NCBI RefSeq assembly: GCF_003075525.1
Contig: NZ_QDDR01000002.1
Span: forward strand, 124,001-188,000
Reading direction: 5' to 3'
Source: Pararhodobacter aggregans
GTDB lineage: Bacteria > Pseudomonadota > Alphaproteobacteria > Rhodobacterales > Rhodobacteraceae
Length of the DNA stretch: 64,000 nt
Shown: positions 44,048 to 53,059 of the stretch, in pieces
Layout of the letters: each line of letters begins with the position of its first letter
Numbering within the stretch: the stretch's first letter is position 1
The notes under the pieces: generated by a model
The model's database searches: none
What the model was told of the DNA's origin: nothing
The model's input: the letters and a program-made list of their open reading frames with translations, nothing else
Position numbers and translations under genes: made by a program

Positions 44048-46513
44048 TCAGATCATCGGGGTGACGTTCCAGATGTCATTCATGTAACCCTTGATGGTCC
44101 GGTCGGACGAGAACCAGCCCGAGCGCGCGCAGTTCAGCGCCGCCATCCGGGTCCAGTGGTCGCGGTCGAACCAGGCATGATCGACGCGGCGCTGGGCGTC
44201 CCAATAGCTGTCGAAATCGGCGCAGACGGTGAAGTAATCATGCGCCCGCAGGTTCTGGGTAATCATCCGGTACATGCCGCGGTCACCCTCCGAGAAGGTG
44301 CCGGCCTCGATGGCGTCGATGGCCCCGCTCAGGCGCGGGCTGGCGGCGATGGCGCTCGAGGCATGGTCGGGATGGCGGCGGCGCTCGACCACCTCATCGG
44401 CGGTCATGCCGAAGAGGAAGAAGTTCTCGGGCCCGACCAGTTCGCGGATCTCGACGTTGGCACCGTCCAGCGTGCCGATGGTCAGCGCGCCGTTCAGGCT
44501 GAACTTCATGTTGCCGGTGCCCGAAGCCTCCTTGCCCGCGGTCGAGATCTGTTCCGACAGGTCCGAGGCCGGGATCAGCCGTTCGGCCATGGTGACGTTG
44601 TAGTTCGCCGGATAAACCACGGTCAGCAGGTCGCGGGTCAGGGGATCGGCGTTGACCACCCGGGCCACGTTGTTGATGAGGTGGATGATCTCCTTGGCCA
44701 TGACATAGCCCGGGGCCGCCTTGCCGCCGAAGATCTTGACCCGGGGCGCCCAGTCGGCGGTCGGGTTCTGGCGGATCTCCTGCCAGAGGGCGATGGTCTC
44801 AAGGATGTTCAGGTGCTGGCGCTTGTATTCGTGGAAGCGCTTGATCTGCACGTCGAACATGGCGTCGGGGTTCAGCGCGATGCCCATCTCGCCTTTGACC
44901 CAGTCCGCCAGATGCGCCTTGTTCTTCGCCTTCACCGCGGCGAAGCGGTCGCGGAAGGCGCGGTCCTCGATGGCGGGTTCCAGCTCGACCAGACGTTCCA
45001 GATCGTCCTCCCAGCCCTCGCCGATGGTCTCGGTGATGAGGGTCGAAAGGCCCGGGTTCGAGCCCTTCAGCCAGCGCCGCGGGGTGACGCCGTTCGTCTC
45101 GTTGACGATCCGCTCGGGGTGCAGGGCGTGCAGATCGGCGAAGACGGTGGATTTCACCAGTTCGGTGTGCAGCGCAGAGACGCCGTTCACCCGATGCGCC
45201 ATGATGAAGCTCAGGTCGCCCATCTTCACCTCGCCATTCTCGACGATCGAGGATTTGCGGGTCGGGTGCTGGCGGGCGTGCAGGTCGTCGATGCGCTCGA
45301 TGATCTGCATGTGCCGCGGCAGGACGGCGCCCATCAGGCTTTCCGACCAGCGTTCCAGCGCCTCGGGCAGCAGGGTGTGGTTGGTGTAGCCAAGGCAGGC
45401 GCGGGCGGTGTCGACCGCCGTTTCGAACTCCATGCCGCGTTCGTCGGTCAGCAGGCGCACCAGTTCCGGGCCGGCGATGGCCGGATGGGTGTCGTTCATC
45501 TGGATGGCGACGCGCGAGGGCAGGGCGGAGAGGTCGCTGTTCTCGGCCGAGAAACGACGCAGGATGTCGCGCAGCGAGGCGGCGGTGAAGAAGAATTCCT
45601 GCTTCAGCCGCAGTTCCTTGCCCTGCGCGGTGGTGTCGTCGGGATAGAGCACGCGGCTGATGGTGCGGGCCAGCGCCTCGGGCGCGGCGGCGGCGGTGAA
45701 ATCACCGGCGTTGAAGGCGGCAAGGTCGAAGGCGCGCAGCGGCTCCGCGCTCCACAGGCGCAGGGTATTGGCCCATTTCGCCTGCCAGCCGACGACCGGC
45801 GTGTCGAAGGCCTTGGCCATCACCGCCGATTCCGGGGTCCAGACGGCGCTGCGGCCGCTTTCGGCGACGCTCCCGCCAAAGCCGATGCGGAAGCTCGCCT
45901 CGGGGCGCTCGAATTCCCAGCCATGCGACTGGCGCAGCCATTCCTCGGCATCCTCGACCTGGCGGCCATCGGGACCGAAGCTCTGGCGGAAGAGGCCGTG
46001 TTCGTAGCGGATGCCGTAGCCATAGGCCGGGCAGCCGAGCGTCGACATCGAATCGAGGAAACAGGCCGCCAGACGCCCGAGCCCGCCGTTGCCCAGCGCC
46101 GCATCGGGTTCGTCGTCCAGCACCGCGCGGAAATCGAAGCCGAGGCCGGTGACCGCTTCCTGCGCCATCTCGGTCAGGCCGAGGTTCATCACCGCGTCTT
46201 CCAGCAGGCGGCCGATCAGGAATTCCATCGACAGGTAATAGACGCGCTTCGACTGGGCGGCATAGGTGGCGCGGGTGGCGCGGAACCAGGGCTCGATCAC
46301 CCGGTCGCGGATCGCCAGCGTCAGCGCCATGCGCATGTCAAAGGTGCTGGAATGCGCCAGATCCTTGCCCTGCGAGAATTCCAGATGCCGCAGGATGGAT
46401 TCGCGCAGTTCATTGGCATTCATCGGCGAGGTGTCCTTGCTGATCAACGTGGGATGCCAGCCGCTCAGGCTGTTGGTGCCCTTGTCGAAAGTCATCGATC
46501 GGTTCGTCCGCAT
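44048..46513 (-). CDS. glgP: Glycogen phosphorylase GlgP
   Basis: An 821-residue GT35 phosphorylase releasing glucose-1-phosphate from glycogen. The PLP lysine is in E-A-S-G-T-G-N-M-K-F-S-L-N-G-A-L. Other family blocks are Y-Y-L-S-M-E-F-L-I-G-R, G-N-G-G-L-G-R-L-A-A-C-F-L-D-S and Q-M-N-D-T-H-P-A-I. AGGAG precedes the ATG at 46513; two later in-frame ATGs give proteins shorter by 6 or 30 residues. First gene of the minus-strand glycogen block, upstream of glgB. Confidence 0.95.
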   Translation of the reverse strand: MRTNRSMTFDKGTNSLSGWHPTLISKDTSPMNANELRESILRHLEFSQGKDLAHSSTFDMRMALTLAIRDRVIEPWFRATRATYAAQSKRVYYLSMEFLIGRLLEDAVMNLGLTEMAQEAVTGLGFDFRAVLDDEPDAALGNGGLGRLAACFLDSMSTLGCPAYGYGIRYEHGLFRQSFGPDGRQVEDAEEWLRQSHGWEFERPEASFRIGFGGSVAESGRSAVWTPESAVMAKAFDTPVVGWQAKWANTLRLWSAEPLRAFDLAAFNAGDFTAAAAPEALARTISRVLYPDDTTAQGKELRLKQEFFFTAASLRDILRRFSAENSDLSALPSRVAIQMNDTHPAIAGPELVRLLTDERGMEFETAVDTARACLGYTNHTLLPEALERWSESLMGAVLPRHMQIIERIDDLHARQHPTRKSSIVENGEVKMGDLSFIMAHRVNGVSALHTELVKSTVFADLHALHPERIVNETNGVTPRRWLKGSNPGLSTLITETIGEGWEDDLERLVELEPAIEDRAFRDRFAAVKAKNKAHLADWVKGEMGIALNPDAMFDVQIKRFHEYKRQHLNILETIALWQEIRQNPTADWAPRVKIFGGKAAPGYVMAKEIIHLINNVARVVNADPLTRDLLTVVYPANYNVTMAERLIPASDLSEQISTAGKEASGTGNMKFSLNGALTIGTLDGANVEIRELVGPENFFLFGMTADEVVERRRHPDHASSAIAASPRLSGAIDAIEAGTFSEGDRGMYRMITQNLRAHDYFTVCADFDSYWDAQRRVDHAWFDRDHWTRMAALNCARSGWFSSDRTIKGYMNDIWNVTPMI

Positions 46514-46654
46514 TCCCTGCTCCTGTTTCGCATACCATGTCCATGGCGCCCTGTTCCCGGGCAGCCTCAGGATCGGATATCAGGGGCGAAGAGGGCCAAA
46601 ACCGGGCAGTCATGGCGTGGTTTGGCGACAAAAGCGGGGTTTTTTGCAGCCGCA

Positions 46655-46689
46655 GCAGGGCGCGTTGCCGCATTTGCGACACGCCCTGC
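46655..46689. terminator. Hairpin downstream of the alpha/beta hydrolase gene
   Basis: GCAGGGCG (46655-46662) pairs with CGCCCTGC (46682-46689), with partial pairing inside the loop, immediately after the hydrolase stop on the minus strand. Probably separates it from glgP. Confidence 0.45.
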
Positions 46690-46699
46690 CGCCCTTGGG

Positions 46700-47359
46700 T
46701 CAGCGCGAGGCCTCGGAGAGGCGGCGTTTGACATAGGTTTTCACGGTGTCGAGCATCGGGTTCATATGCGCCTCTTCGTCGCGGAAGAAGTGGTCGGCGC
46801 CTTCGATCTGCTCGTGCGTGATGGTGATTCCCTTCTGCTCGTGCAGCTTGTTCACGAGGCCGGTCACATCCTTGGGCGGCGCCACGCGGTCGGCGGTGCC
46901 GTTGATGATGAGGCCCGACGCGGGGCAGGGGGCGAGGAAGCTGAAATCATAGAGGTTGGCGGGCGGCGCCACCGAGACGAAGCCGGTGATGTCGGGCCGC
47001 CGCATCAGCAGCTGCATGCCGATCCAGGCCCCGAAGGAGAAACCGCAGACCCAGCAATGGCGGGTGTTCTGGTTCATCGACTGCAGGTAATCCAGCGCCG
47101 AGGCCGCATCCGACAGCTCGCCGATGCCCTGGTCGTATTCGCCCTGGCTGCGGCCGACACCGCGGAAGTTGAACCGCAGCACCGAGAAGCCCAGCGAATG
47201 GAAGGCATAGTGCAGGTTGTAGACAACCTTGTTGTTCATCGTCCCGCCGAACTGCGGATGCGGATGCAGCACGATGGCGATCGGCGCGTCGCGGTTCGGT
47301 TGCGGATGGTAACGTCCTTCGAGGCGGCCATCGGGACCGGCAAAAATCACTTCAGGCAT
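46700..47359 (-). CDS. Alpha/beta hydrolase of the dienelactone-hydrolase-like class
   Basis: A 219-residue cytosolic hydrolase with L-H-P-H-P-Q-F-G-G-T-M-N-N-K-V near the N-terminus and R-F-N-F-R-G-V-G-R-S-Q-G. The nucleophile serine lies in G-F-S-F-G-A, and a C-terminal G-A-D-H-F-F histidine completes the triad. This group is widespread, and its members lack assigned substrates. AGAAGG precedes the ATG at 47359; a longer frame to 47422 is disfavoured because it overlaps the promoter of the divergent iscR operon. It shares that intergenic region with iscR and so may be iron-responsive. Confidence 0.8.
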   Translation of the reverse strand: MPEVIFAGPDGRLEGRYHPQPNRDAPIAIVLHPHPQFGGTMNNKVVYNLHYAFHSLGFSVLRFNFRGVGRSQGEYDQGIGELSDAASALDYLQSMNQNTRHCWVCGFSFGAWIGMQLLMRRPDITGFVSVAPPANLYDFSFLAPCPASGLIINGTADRVAPPKDVTGLVNKLHEQKGITITHEQIEGADHFFRDEEAHMNPMLDTVKTYVKRRLSEASR

Positions 47360-47405
47360 AAACGGACCTTCTGCTGCCTCACGGGTTCCAGCTGGCGTTC
47401 CTTTG

Positions 47406-47443
47406 TTGACAAAAGAAGTCACCTAATCTAGAACGTTTCTAAG
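47406..47443 (+). promoter_or_regulatory. iscR-suf promoter overlapped by an Irr-type iron box
   Basis: TTGACA (47406-47411) and TAGAAC (47429-47434) are exactly 17 bases apart. Positions 47427-47443 form TAGAA-CGT-TTCTA with flanks that match 12 of 14 fixed positions of the iron control element TTTAGAA-N3-TTCTAAA recognised by Irr in alphaproteobacteria. The box covers the -10 element, so bound Irr would repress the operon under low iron. Confidence 0.72.
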
Positions 47444-47565
47444 TTGCGCTCCCGGCTCTGTCGGAGTCGGGTTGGGCGGGATAGCAGTTAAGCAAGGCGG
47501 CCCGGCCCGTCAATCGTTTTGCGCGTTTCGCCGCAGGCCAGGGGCATTCACCGAGGGGTTGCACG

Positions 47566-48030
47566 ATGAAACTGTCGACCAAGGGCCGCTATGCGACGGT
47601 GGCAATGGTGGATCTGGCGCTGTTGCAGCGCCGGGCCGGCGTGCGCCACGTCTCGCTGGCCGAAATCGCGCGCCGTCAGGACGTGAGCCAGCCTTATCTG
47701 GAGCAGCTTTTCGTCAAGCTGCGTCGCGCCGGTCTGGTCGAATCCGTGCGCGGCCCGGGCGGCGGCTATCGTCTGGCGCGCGAGCCCGCGGATATCCGCG
47801 TGGCCGAGGTGCTGGAAGCGGTCGAGGAGACGGTCAGCGCCATGGAGCTGGGGGCAGGGGCCTCGGGCGGGGTGTCCGGCTCGCAGGCGCAGTCGATGAC
47901 TAACCGGCTGTGGGAATCGCTCTCGGCCCAGGTCTATGTCTTCCTGCACCAGACGACGCTGGCCGATGTCGCCGCCAACGGGCTGAAGCCCTGCCCGGCG
48001 GTGCCGACCCTCTTTCAGGTCACGGCATGA
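47566..48030 (+). CDS. iscR: Rrf2/IscR-type iron-sulfur regulator with a single cysteine
   Basis: A 154-residue Rrf2-family winged-helix protein beginning K-L-S-T-K-G-R-Y-A. It has the helix-turn-helix I-A-R-R-Q-D-V-S-Q-P-Y-L-E-Q-L-F and the wing R-G-P-G-G-G-Y. E. coli IscR binds its [2Fe-2S] cluster through three cysteines around residues 92-104; here that loop has none, and the only cysteine is Cys143 near the end. Rhodobacter sphaeroides IscR is known for this unusual ligation. It heads the suf operon and likely represses it when clusters are plentiful. Its last bases overlap the desulfurase start. Confidence 0.88.
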   Translation: MKLSTKGRYATVAMVDLALLQRRAGVRHVSLAEIARRQDVSQPYLEQLFVKLRRAGLVESVRGPGGGYRLAREPADIRVAEVLEAVEETVSAMELGAGASGGVSGSQAQSMTNRLWESLSAQVYVFLHQTTLADVAANGLKPCPAVPTLFQVTA

Positions 48031-49097
48031 GCGCACGGCTCTACCTCGACTGGAACGCCAGCGCGCCGCTCAGGCCCGAGGCGCGCGCCGCGATGATCGC
48101 GGCGCTGGATCTGGTGGGCAACGCCAGCTCCATCCATGCCGAGGGGCGGGCGGTGCGCGGCCTGATCGAACGCGCCCGGGCGCAGGTTTCGGCGGCGCTG
48201 GGCGCGGATGGGGCGGATATCGTCTTCACCTCGGGCGCGACCGAGGCGGCAGCGCTGGCCCATGCCGGGCGGGATCTGGCCTGCGCGGGTATCGAGCATG
48301 ACGCGGTTGCGGCCTGGTGTCGCGCCGCGCTGACCACCGGGCGCGATGGCGCGGTCGCGGTGGCGGATCCGGCAGGCAGCAGCCTGCAACTGGCCAATTC
48401 CGAGACCGGCATCGTGCAGGATCTGCCCGAGGGGCTGGCGGTCAGCGACCTGACCCAGGCTTTCGGCAAACTGCCCCTGGCCTTCAACTGGCTGGGCTGC
48501 GCCATGGGGCTGGTCAGCGCGCACAAGCTGGGCGGGCCCAAGGGCATTGGCGCACTGGCGCTGCGCCGGGGCCTCGACGTGGCGGCGCAGATCAAGGGCG
48601 GCGGGCAGGAAATGGGCCGCCGGGCGGGGACCGAGAATGTGGTGGGCATCGCCGGTTTCGGCGCGGCGGCCGAGGCTGCGGCCCTTGACCTTGCGAACGG
48701 TGTCTGGGACGAGGTCGCCGAGATTAGAAATCTTCTAGAATCGGCTCTGGAAGACGCCTGTCCCGGGATTATGTTGGTCTCCAAGGGCCTCCCACGCCTG
48801 CCCAACACGCTGAGCCTGATCGCGCCCGGCTGGAAGGGCGAGACGCAGGTCATGGCCATGGACCTTCAGGGCTTCGCGGTTTCGGCCGGGTCCGCCTGTT
48901 CCTCGGGCAAGGTCACGTCCAGCCGCGTGCTGCGCGCGATGGGCTATTCGGAGGCCGAGGCGGGCGCGGCCCTCAGGGTCTCGATCGGCCCGGGGGTGAC
49001 GAAGGAAGACGCGCTGCGCTTCGCCGCAGCCTATGGCCGGGCCTTCAAACGGGCCGGTGAACGCATGAAACAGGCAGGCGCAGACCTGCCGCGATAA
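48027..49097 (+). CDS. Cysteine desulfurase (IscS/NifS-like, group I)
   Basis: A 356-residue PLP enzyme taking sulfur from L-cysteine. It has L-D-W-N-A-S-A-P at the start, V-F-T-S-G-A-T-E-A, and the PLP lysine in S-A-H-K-L-G-G-P-K-G. The persulfide cysteine lies in a long group I-type loop, S-A-G-S-A-C-S-S-G-K. It is shorter than E. coli IscS (404). A group II enzyme, SufS, is encoded at the other end of the operon, so there are two sulfur donors in one operon. The ATG at 48027 overlaps the iscR stop. Confidence 0.88.
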   Translation: MSARLYLDWNASAPLRPEARAAMIAALDLVGNASSIHAEGRAVRGLIERARAQVSAALGADGADIVFTSGATEAAALAHAGRDLACAGIEHDAVAAWCRAALTTGRDGAVAVADPAGSSLQLANSETGIVQDLPEGLAVSDLTQAFGKLPLAFNWLGCAMGLVSAHKLGGPKGIGALALRRGLDVAAQIKGGGQEMGRRAGTENVVGIAGFGAAAEAAALDLANGVWDEVAEIRNLLESALEDACPGIMLVSKGLPRLPNTLSLIAPGWKGETQVMAMDLQGFAVSAGSACSSGKVTSSRVLRAMGYSEAEAGAALRVSIGPGVTKEDALRFAAAYGRAFKRAGERMKQAGADLPR

Positions 49098-49112
49098 CGG
49101 GAAGACGACGAT

Positions 49113-50639
49113 ATGGCGGCTTTGGACAATACGGCGGAGGTGCGCGACGGCGTGGACCGCGAGACGGTGGAAACCGTCCAGTCGATGGCCGGCAAGTACA
49201 AGTACGGCTGGGAAACCGAGATCGAGATGGACTTCGCCCCCAAGGGGCTGAACGAGGACATCGTGCGTCTCATCTCGGCCAAGAACGGCGAGCCGGAATG
49301 GATGACCGACTGGCGCCTGCAGGCCTTCCGCCGCTGGTTGCAGATGGAAGAACCCGATTGGGCGATGCTGGAGATCCCGGCGATCGACTATCAGGACGTC
49401 TATTACTACGCCAAGCCCAAGAGCATGGCGGAAAAGCCGAAGTCGCTGGACGAGGTGGATCCCAAGCTGCTGGCCACCTATGAGAAACTGGGCATCCCGC
49501 TGAAGGAACAGATGGTTCTGGCCGGGGTCGAGGGCGCGGATGGCGATATCGCGGCGCCGCGCAAGGTCGCGGTCGATGCGGTCTTCGACTCGGTCAGCGT
49601 CGGCACCACCTTCAAGGAAGAGCTGAAGAAGGCGGGCGTGATCTTCTGCTCGATCTCGGAAGCGATCCGCGAATACCCCGATCTGGTGAAGCAATATCTG
49701 GGCTCGGTCGTGCCGGTCTCGGACAATTTCTTCGCCACGCTGAACTCGGCCGTCTTCTCGGACGGGTCCTTCGTCTATGTGCCGCCGGGGGTGAAATGCC
49801 CGATGGAGCTGTCGACCTATTTCCGCATCAACGCGGAGAACACCGGGCAATTCGAGCGCACGCTCATTATTGCCGATAAAGGTGCATATGTAAGTTACCT
49901 TGAGGGCTGCACCGCGCCCAAGCGCGACACCAACCAGCTGCACGCGGCGGTGGTGGAGATCGTCATTCTGGAGGATGCCGAGGTCAAGTATTCGACCGTC
50001 CAGAACTGGTATCCGGGCGATGAGGACGGCAAGGGCGGCATCTACAACTTCGTCACCAAGCGCGCCGATTGCCGCGAGGACCGGGCGAAGGTCATGTGGA
50101 CCCAGGTCGAAACGGGGTCCGCCATCACCTGGAAATACCCCTCCTGCATCCTGCGCGGTGACGATACCTCGGGCGAGTTCTATTCCATCGCCATCACCAA
50201 CAACTGGCAGCAGGCCGATACCGGCACCAAGATGATCCATCTGGGCAAGAATTCGCGCTCGCGGATCGTGTCGAAGGGGATTTCGGCGGGGCATGCGCAG
50301 AACACCTACCGGGGGCTGGTCAGTATGCACCCCAAGGCGACGAATTCGCGCAACTACACCCAATGCGACAGCCTGCTGATCGGCGATCAATGCGGCGCGC
50401 ATACCGTGCCCTATATCGAGGTGAAGAACGCCTCGAGCCGCGTCGAGCATGAGGCCACGACCTCGAAGGTCGATGACGACCAGCTCTTCTATTGCCGCCA
50501 GCGCGGCATGGATGAGGAAGAGGCCGTGGCGCTGGTGGTCAACGGCTTCTGCCGCGAGGTGCTGCAGGCCCTGCCGATGGAATTCGCCATGGAAGCGCAG
50601 GCGCTGGTGGCGATTTCCTTGGAAGGCTCGGTGGGATGA
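49113..50639 (+). CDS. sufB: Fe-S cluster scaffold protein SufB
   Basis: A 508-residue SufB, part of the SufBC2D scaffold that builds Fe-S clusters. Characteristic blocks are [26 protein letters not shown] and [11 protein letters not shown], which holds a conserved cysteine near residue 415. Length and order match alphaproteobacterial SufB. It overlaps the next small gene by ATGA. Confidence 0.96.
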   Translation: MAALDNTAEVRDGVDRETVETVQSMAGKYKYGWETEIEMDFAPKGLNEDIVRLISAKNGEPEWMTDWRLQAFRRWLQMEEPDWAMLEIPAIDYQDVYYYAKPKSMAEKPKSLDEVDPKLLATYEKLGIPLKEQMVLAGVEGADGDIAAPRKVAVDAVFDSVSVGTTFKEELKKAGVIFCSISEAIREYPDLVKQYLGSVVPVSDNFFATLNSAVFSDGSFVYVPPGVKCPMELSTYFRINAENTGQFERTLIIADKGAYVSYLEGCTAPKRDTNQLHAAVVEIVILEDAEVKYSTVQNWYPGDEDGKGGIYNFVTKRADCREDRAKVMWTQVETGSAITWKYPSCILRGDDTSGEFYSIAITNNWQQADTGTKMIHLGKNSRSRIVSKGISAGHAQNTYRGLVSMHPKATNSRNYTQCDSLLIGDQCGAHTVPYIEVKNASSRVEHEATTSKVDDDQLFYCRQRGMDEEEAVALVVNGFCREVLQALPMEFAMEAQALVAISLEGSVG

Positions 50640-50788
50640 CCCAGGGGCGCGGTGGTGAACCCCTCGGCCAGGCCGGTCTGCCGGCGTCGATGCGTCGCGT
50701 TGCGGGGCTCACGCTGGCGGCTATCCTGCTGAGCGCCCTCGCCGCCGCCCTCTGGTCCAGCCTGCGCGTCAACGGAGCCCTGTCATGA
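50636..50788 (+). CDS. Small single-span membrane protein in the suf operon
   Basis: A 50-residue frame with start and stop overlapping sufB and the YbjQ gene by ATGA, strong evidence that it is translated. A polar 20-residue N-terminus precedes one hydrophobic segment (about residues 23-42, rich in leucine and alanine), then a short tail. No recognised family. It might be an anchor or be kept only for translational coupling. Confidence 0.6.
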   Translation: MTQGRGGEPLGQAGLPASMRRVAGLTLAAILLSALAAALWSSLRVNGALS

Positions 50789-51099
50789 TCGTCACCACCA
50801 CCCCCAATGTCGAAGGCCGCCCGATCCGCACCTACCACGGTATCGTGGTGGGCGAGGCGATCATGGGTGCCAACGTGGTGCGCGATTTCTTCGCCTCGGT
50901 GACCGATGTGATCGGCGGCCGCTCGGGCGCCTACGAATCGAAATTGCAGGACGCCCGCGAGGTCGCGCTCAGGGAAATGCAGGACCGGGCGGCGCGGATG
51001 GGCGCCAATGCGGTGGTCGGCGTGGACCTCGATTACGAGGTGGTGGGCAATTCGATGCTGATGGTCTCGGCCTCGGGCACCGCGGTGAGCCTGGGCTGA
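50785..51099 (+). CDS. YbjQ family (heavy-metal-binding domain) protein
   Basis: A 104-residue YbjQ/UPF0145 protein with M-I-V-T-T-T-P-x-V-E-G at the start, [12 protein letters not shown], and a central A-R[23 protein letters not shown]. Members form pentamers; metal binding has been proposed but not established. Its place between sufB and sufC suggests, without proof, a role near Fe-S biogenesis or redox stress. Confidence 0.88.
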   Translation: MIVTTTPNVEGRPIRTYHGIVVGEAIMGANVVRDFFASVTDVIGGRSGAYESKLQDAREVALREMQDRAARMGANAVVGVDLDYEVVGNSMLMVSASGTAVSLG

Positions 51100-51113
51100 C
51101 GGGGCGGCGCGCG

Positions 51114-52067
51114 ATGAACCCCCCTGAACCCATCGTCTCCGAGGTCGAGCCGCTGCCCCCCGCGGCGCGGCTGCTTCTGGAGCGGTTGCCGCGCGGACGG
51201 CGGACCCGGGTGGTCGATGTCGGCGCAAACCCCCTCTATCCGCCGCCCTATGCCGCGCTGCTGGCTGCGGGCGCCTGCGATCTGGTCGGCTTCGAGCCCG
51301 ACCCCGAGGCCTATGCCGCCCTCATGGCCGACCCGACCCCGGGCGTGACCTATCACCCGGCGGCGATCGGTGACGGGCAGGGGCGGCAGCTGCGGCTCTA
51401 TGCGCATTCGGGCTTCAACTCGGTCTATGACCCCTATCTGCCCGGGCCCGCCTTCCACGGGCTGGGCGGCTGGGAAACCCTGCGCGGCACGCTCGACCTG
51501 CCGACCACGCGGCTCGATGACCTGCCGGGGCTGGCGCCGGTCGATCTGTTGAAGATCGACATTCAGGGTGGCGAGCTCGACGCGCTGAAGGGCGGCGAGG
51601 CGACGCTGGCCCAGACCGGTGTGGTCATCATCGAGCAGCGCTTTTTCCCGCTCTATCAGGGCGAGCCGCTGTTCGCCGAGGTGGATCTGGAACTCAGGCG
51701 GCAGGGCTTCCGGCTGCACAAATTCCTGCAACCGACCGCGCGGCCCGTCGCCTCGTCCCAGAGCCACCGCTTCCGGCGCCGTCAGGTGCGCGACCAGCTG
51801 ATCGACGGCGATTGCGTCTATCTGCGCGACCTGTCGCGTCCCGAGGCGATCGGCGCCGAGGAACTGGCGCAGATGTGCCTGCTTGCGGCGAGCGTGTTTT
51901 CCAGCCATTCGGTGGTGATCCATCTGCTGGACCGCCTGGTCGAGCGCGGCGCCGCGCCCGCCGATCTGGCCGAGGCCTATGTCGATGCGCTGCCCGCCGC
52001 GCTTCTGGACCCCGCGAAGGGCCCGGCGCGGCGGATACGCGACGAGGAAACGGAGCTGAGGACATGA
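51114..52067 (+). CDS. FkbM-family methyltransferase
   Basis: A 317-residue SAM-dependent methyltransferase with V-V-D-V-G-A-N-P as the SAM-binding first strand, F-E-P-D-P-E-A-Y for the second, and L-L-K-I-D-I-Q-G-G-E, a hallmark of FkbM-type enzymes. The C-terminal 90 residues are helical and outside the methyltransferase fold. FkbM proteins usually methylate sugars or polyketide hydroxyls. It is co-oriented between ybjQ and sufC and overlaps the following small gene by ATGA, so it is part of the transcript; a link to Fe-S assembly is not obvious. Confidence 0.8.
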   Translation: MNPPEPIVSEVEPLPPAARLLLERLPRGRRTRVVDVGANPLYPPPYAALLAAGACDLVGFEPDPEAYAALMADPTPGVTYHPAAIGDGQGRQLRLYAHSGFNSVYDPYLPGPAFHGLGGWETLRGTLDLPTTRLDDLPGLAPVDLLKIDIQGGELDALKGGEATLAQTGVVIIEQRFFPLYQGEPLFAEVDLELRRQGFRLHKFLQPTARPVASSQSHRFRRRQVRDQLIDGDCVYLRDLSRPEAIGAEELAQMCLLAASVFSSHSVVIHLLDRLVERGAAPADLAEAYVDALPAALLDPAKGPARRIRDEETELRT

Positions 52068-52258
52068 ACCTGAAATGGCTGCTCTCGGCCGGGGAACCGC
52101 GCCCGCGCTATGTGCTTCTGGTGGCCATCGGCGTGGTGCTGATGATGTCGCTGACCTATCCGATCTGGTACCCGGGCGGCCGGGGCATGGCAGCCTTCGC
52201 GGCGGTGATCGCCGTCGTCCTGAGCCACCTGTCGGCGAAATTCGTGATGCGTCGCTGA
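52064..52258 (+). CDS. Small two-span membrane protein
   Basis: A 64-residue protein with two hydrophobic segments (about residues 17-33 and 42-58) separated by a short W-Y-P-G-G-R-G turn and a basic C-terminus. It is coupled to the FkbM gene by ATGA, and 42 bases precede sufC. Unknown family; similar small membrane ORFs are found inside suf operons of related bacteria as far as I know. Confidence 0.65.
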   Translation: MNLKWLLSAGEPRPRYVLLVAIGVVLMMSLTYPIWYPGGRGMAAFAAVIAVVLSHLSAKFVMRR

Positions 52259-52300
52259 GGCGGCGGACAAGCTCGGCCCGACGGCCGGAATGAGGAAAGA

Positions 52301-53059
52301 ATGCTGGAAATCAACAACCTGCACGTCAAGCTTCAAGACGAGGACAAGGCCATCCTGAAAGGGCTGAGCCTGTCGGTCGAGGCGGGCTCGGTGCATGCGA
52401 TCATGGGGCCGAACGGCTCGGGCAAATCGACGCTGAGCTATGTTCTGGCCGGGCGCGACGGCTACGAGGTGACGGACGGCACCGCCACGCTGGATGGCGA
52501 GAGCCTGCTGGACATGGAGCCCGAGGAACGCGCGGCCCATGGCCTGTTTCTGGCCTTCCAGTACCCGGTCGAGATCCCGGGCGTCGGCAACATGACCTTC
52601 CTGCGCACCGCGGTGAACGCGCAGCGCAAGGCCCGCGGCGAGCCCGAGCTTTCCTCGGGCGAGTTCCTCAAGGTGATCCGCGCCAAGGCCAAGGATCTGA
52701 AGATCGACGCCGAGATGCTGAAGCGTCCGGTCAACGTCGGCTTCTCGGGCGGCGAGAAAAAGCGCAACGAGATCCTGCAGATGGCCATGCTGGAGCCCCG
52801 CATGTGCATCCTGGACGAGACCGACTCGGGCCTCGACGTCGATGCGATGAAGCTGGTGGCCGAGGGCGTGAACGCGCTGCGCTCCGAAGGCCGGGCCTTC
52901 CTGGTCATCACCCATTACCAGCGGCTTCTGGACCATATCAAACCGGACGTCGTGCATATCATGGCCAACGGCCGGATCATCAAGACCGGCGGGCCGGAGC
53001 TGGCGCTCGAGGTCGAAGAGAACGGCTATGCCGATATCCTGGCCGAGGTGCAGGCATGA
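52301..53059 (+). CDS. sufC: Fe-S assembly ATPase SufC
   Basis: A 252-residue ABC-type ATPase of the SufBCD scaffold. It has Walker A G-P-N-G-S-G-K-S-T, the SufC Q-loop A-F-Q-Y-P-V-E-I-P-G, signature F-S-G-G-E-K-K-R-N-E, Walker B C-I-L-D-E-T-D-S-G-L-D and a switch histidine in V-I-T-H-Y. It overlaps sufD by four bases. Confidence 0.96.
   Translation: MLEINNLHVKLQDEDKAILKGLSLSVEAGSVHAIMGPNGSGKSTLSYVLAGRDGYEVTDGTATLDGESLLDMEPEERAAHGLFLAFQYPVEIPGVGNMTFLRTAVNAQRKARGEPELSSGEFLKVIRAKAKDLKIDAEMLKRPVNVGFSGGEKKRNEILQMAMLEPRMCILDETDSGLDVDAMKLVAEGVNALRSEGRAFLVITHYQRLLDHIKPDVVHIMANGRIIKTGGPELALEVEENGYADILAEVQA

Noticed and set aside
44156-47431. 1091-residue plus-strand open frame
   Set aside because: It lies opposite glgP and the alpha/beta hydrolase. 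Its great length is a product of high GC content and not of coding.
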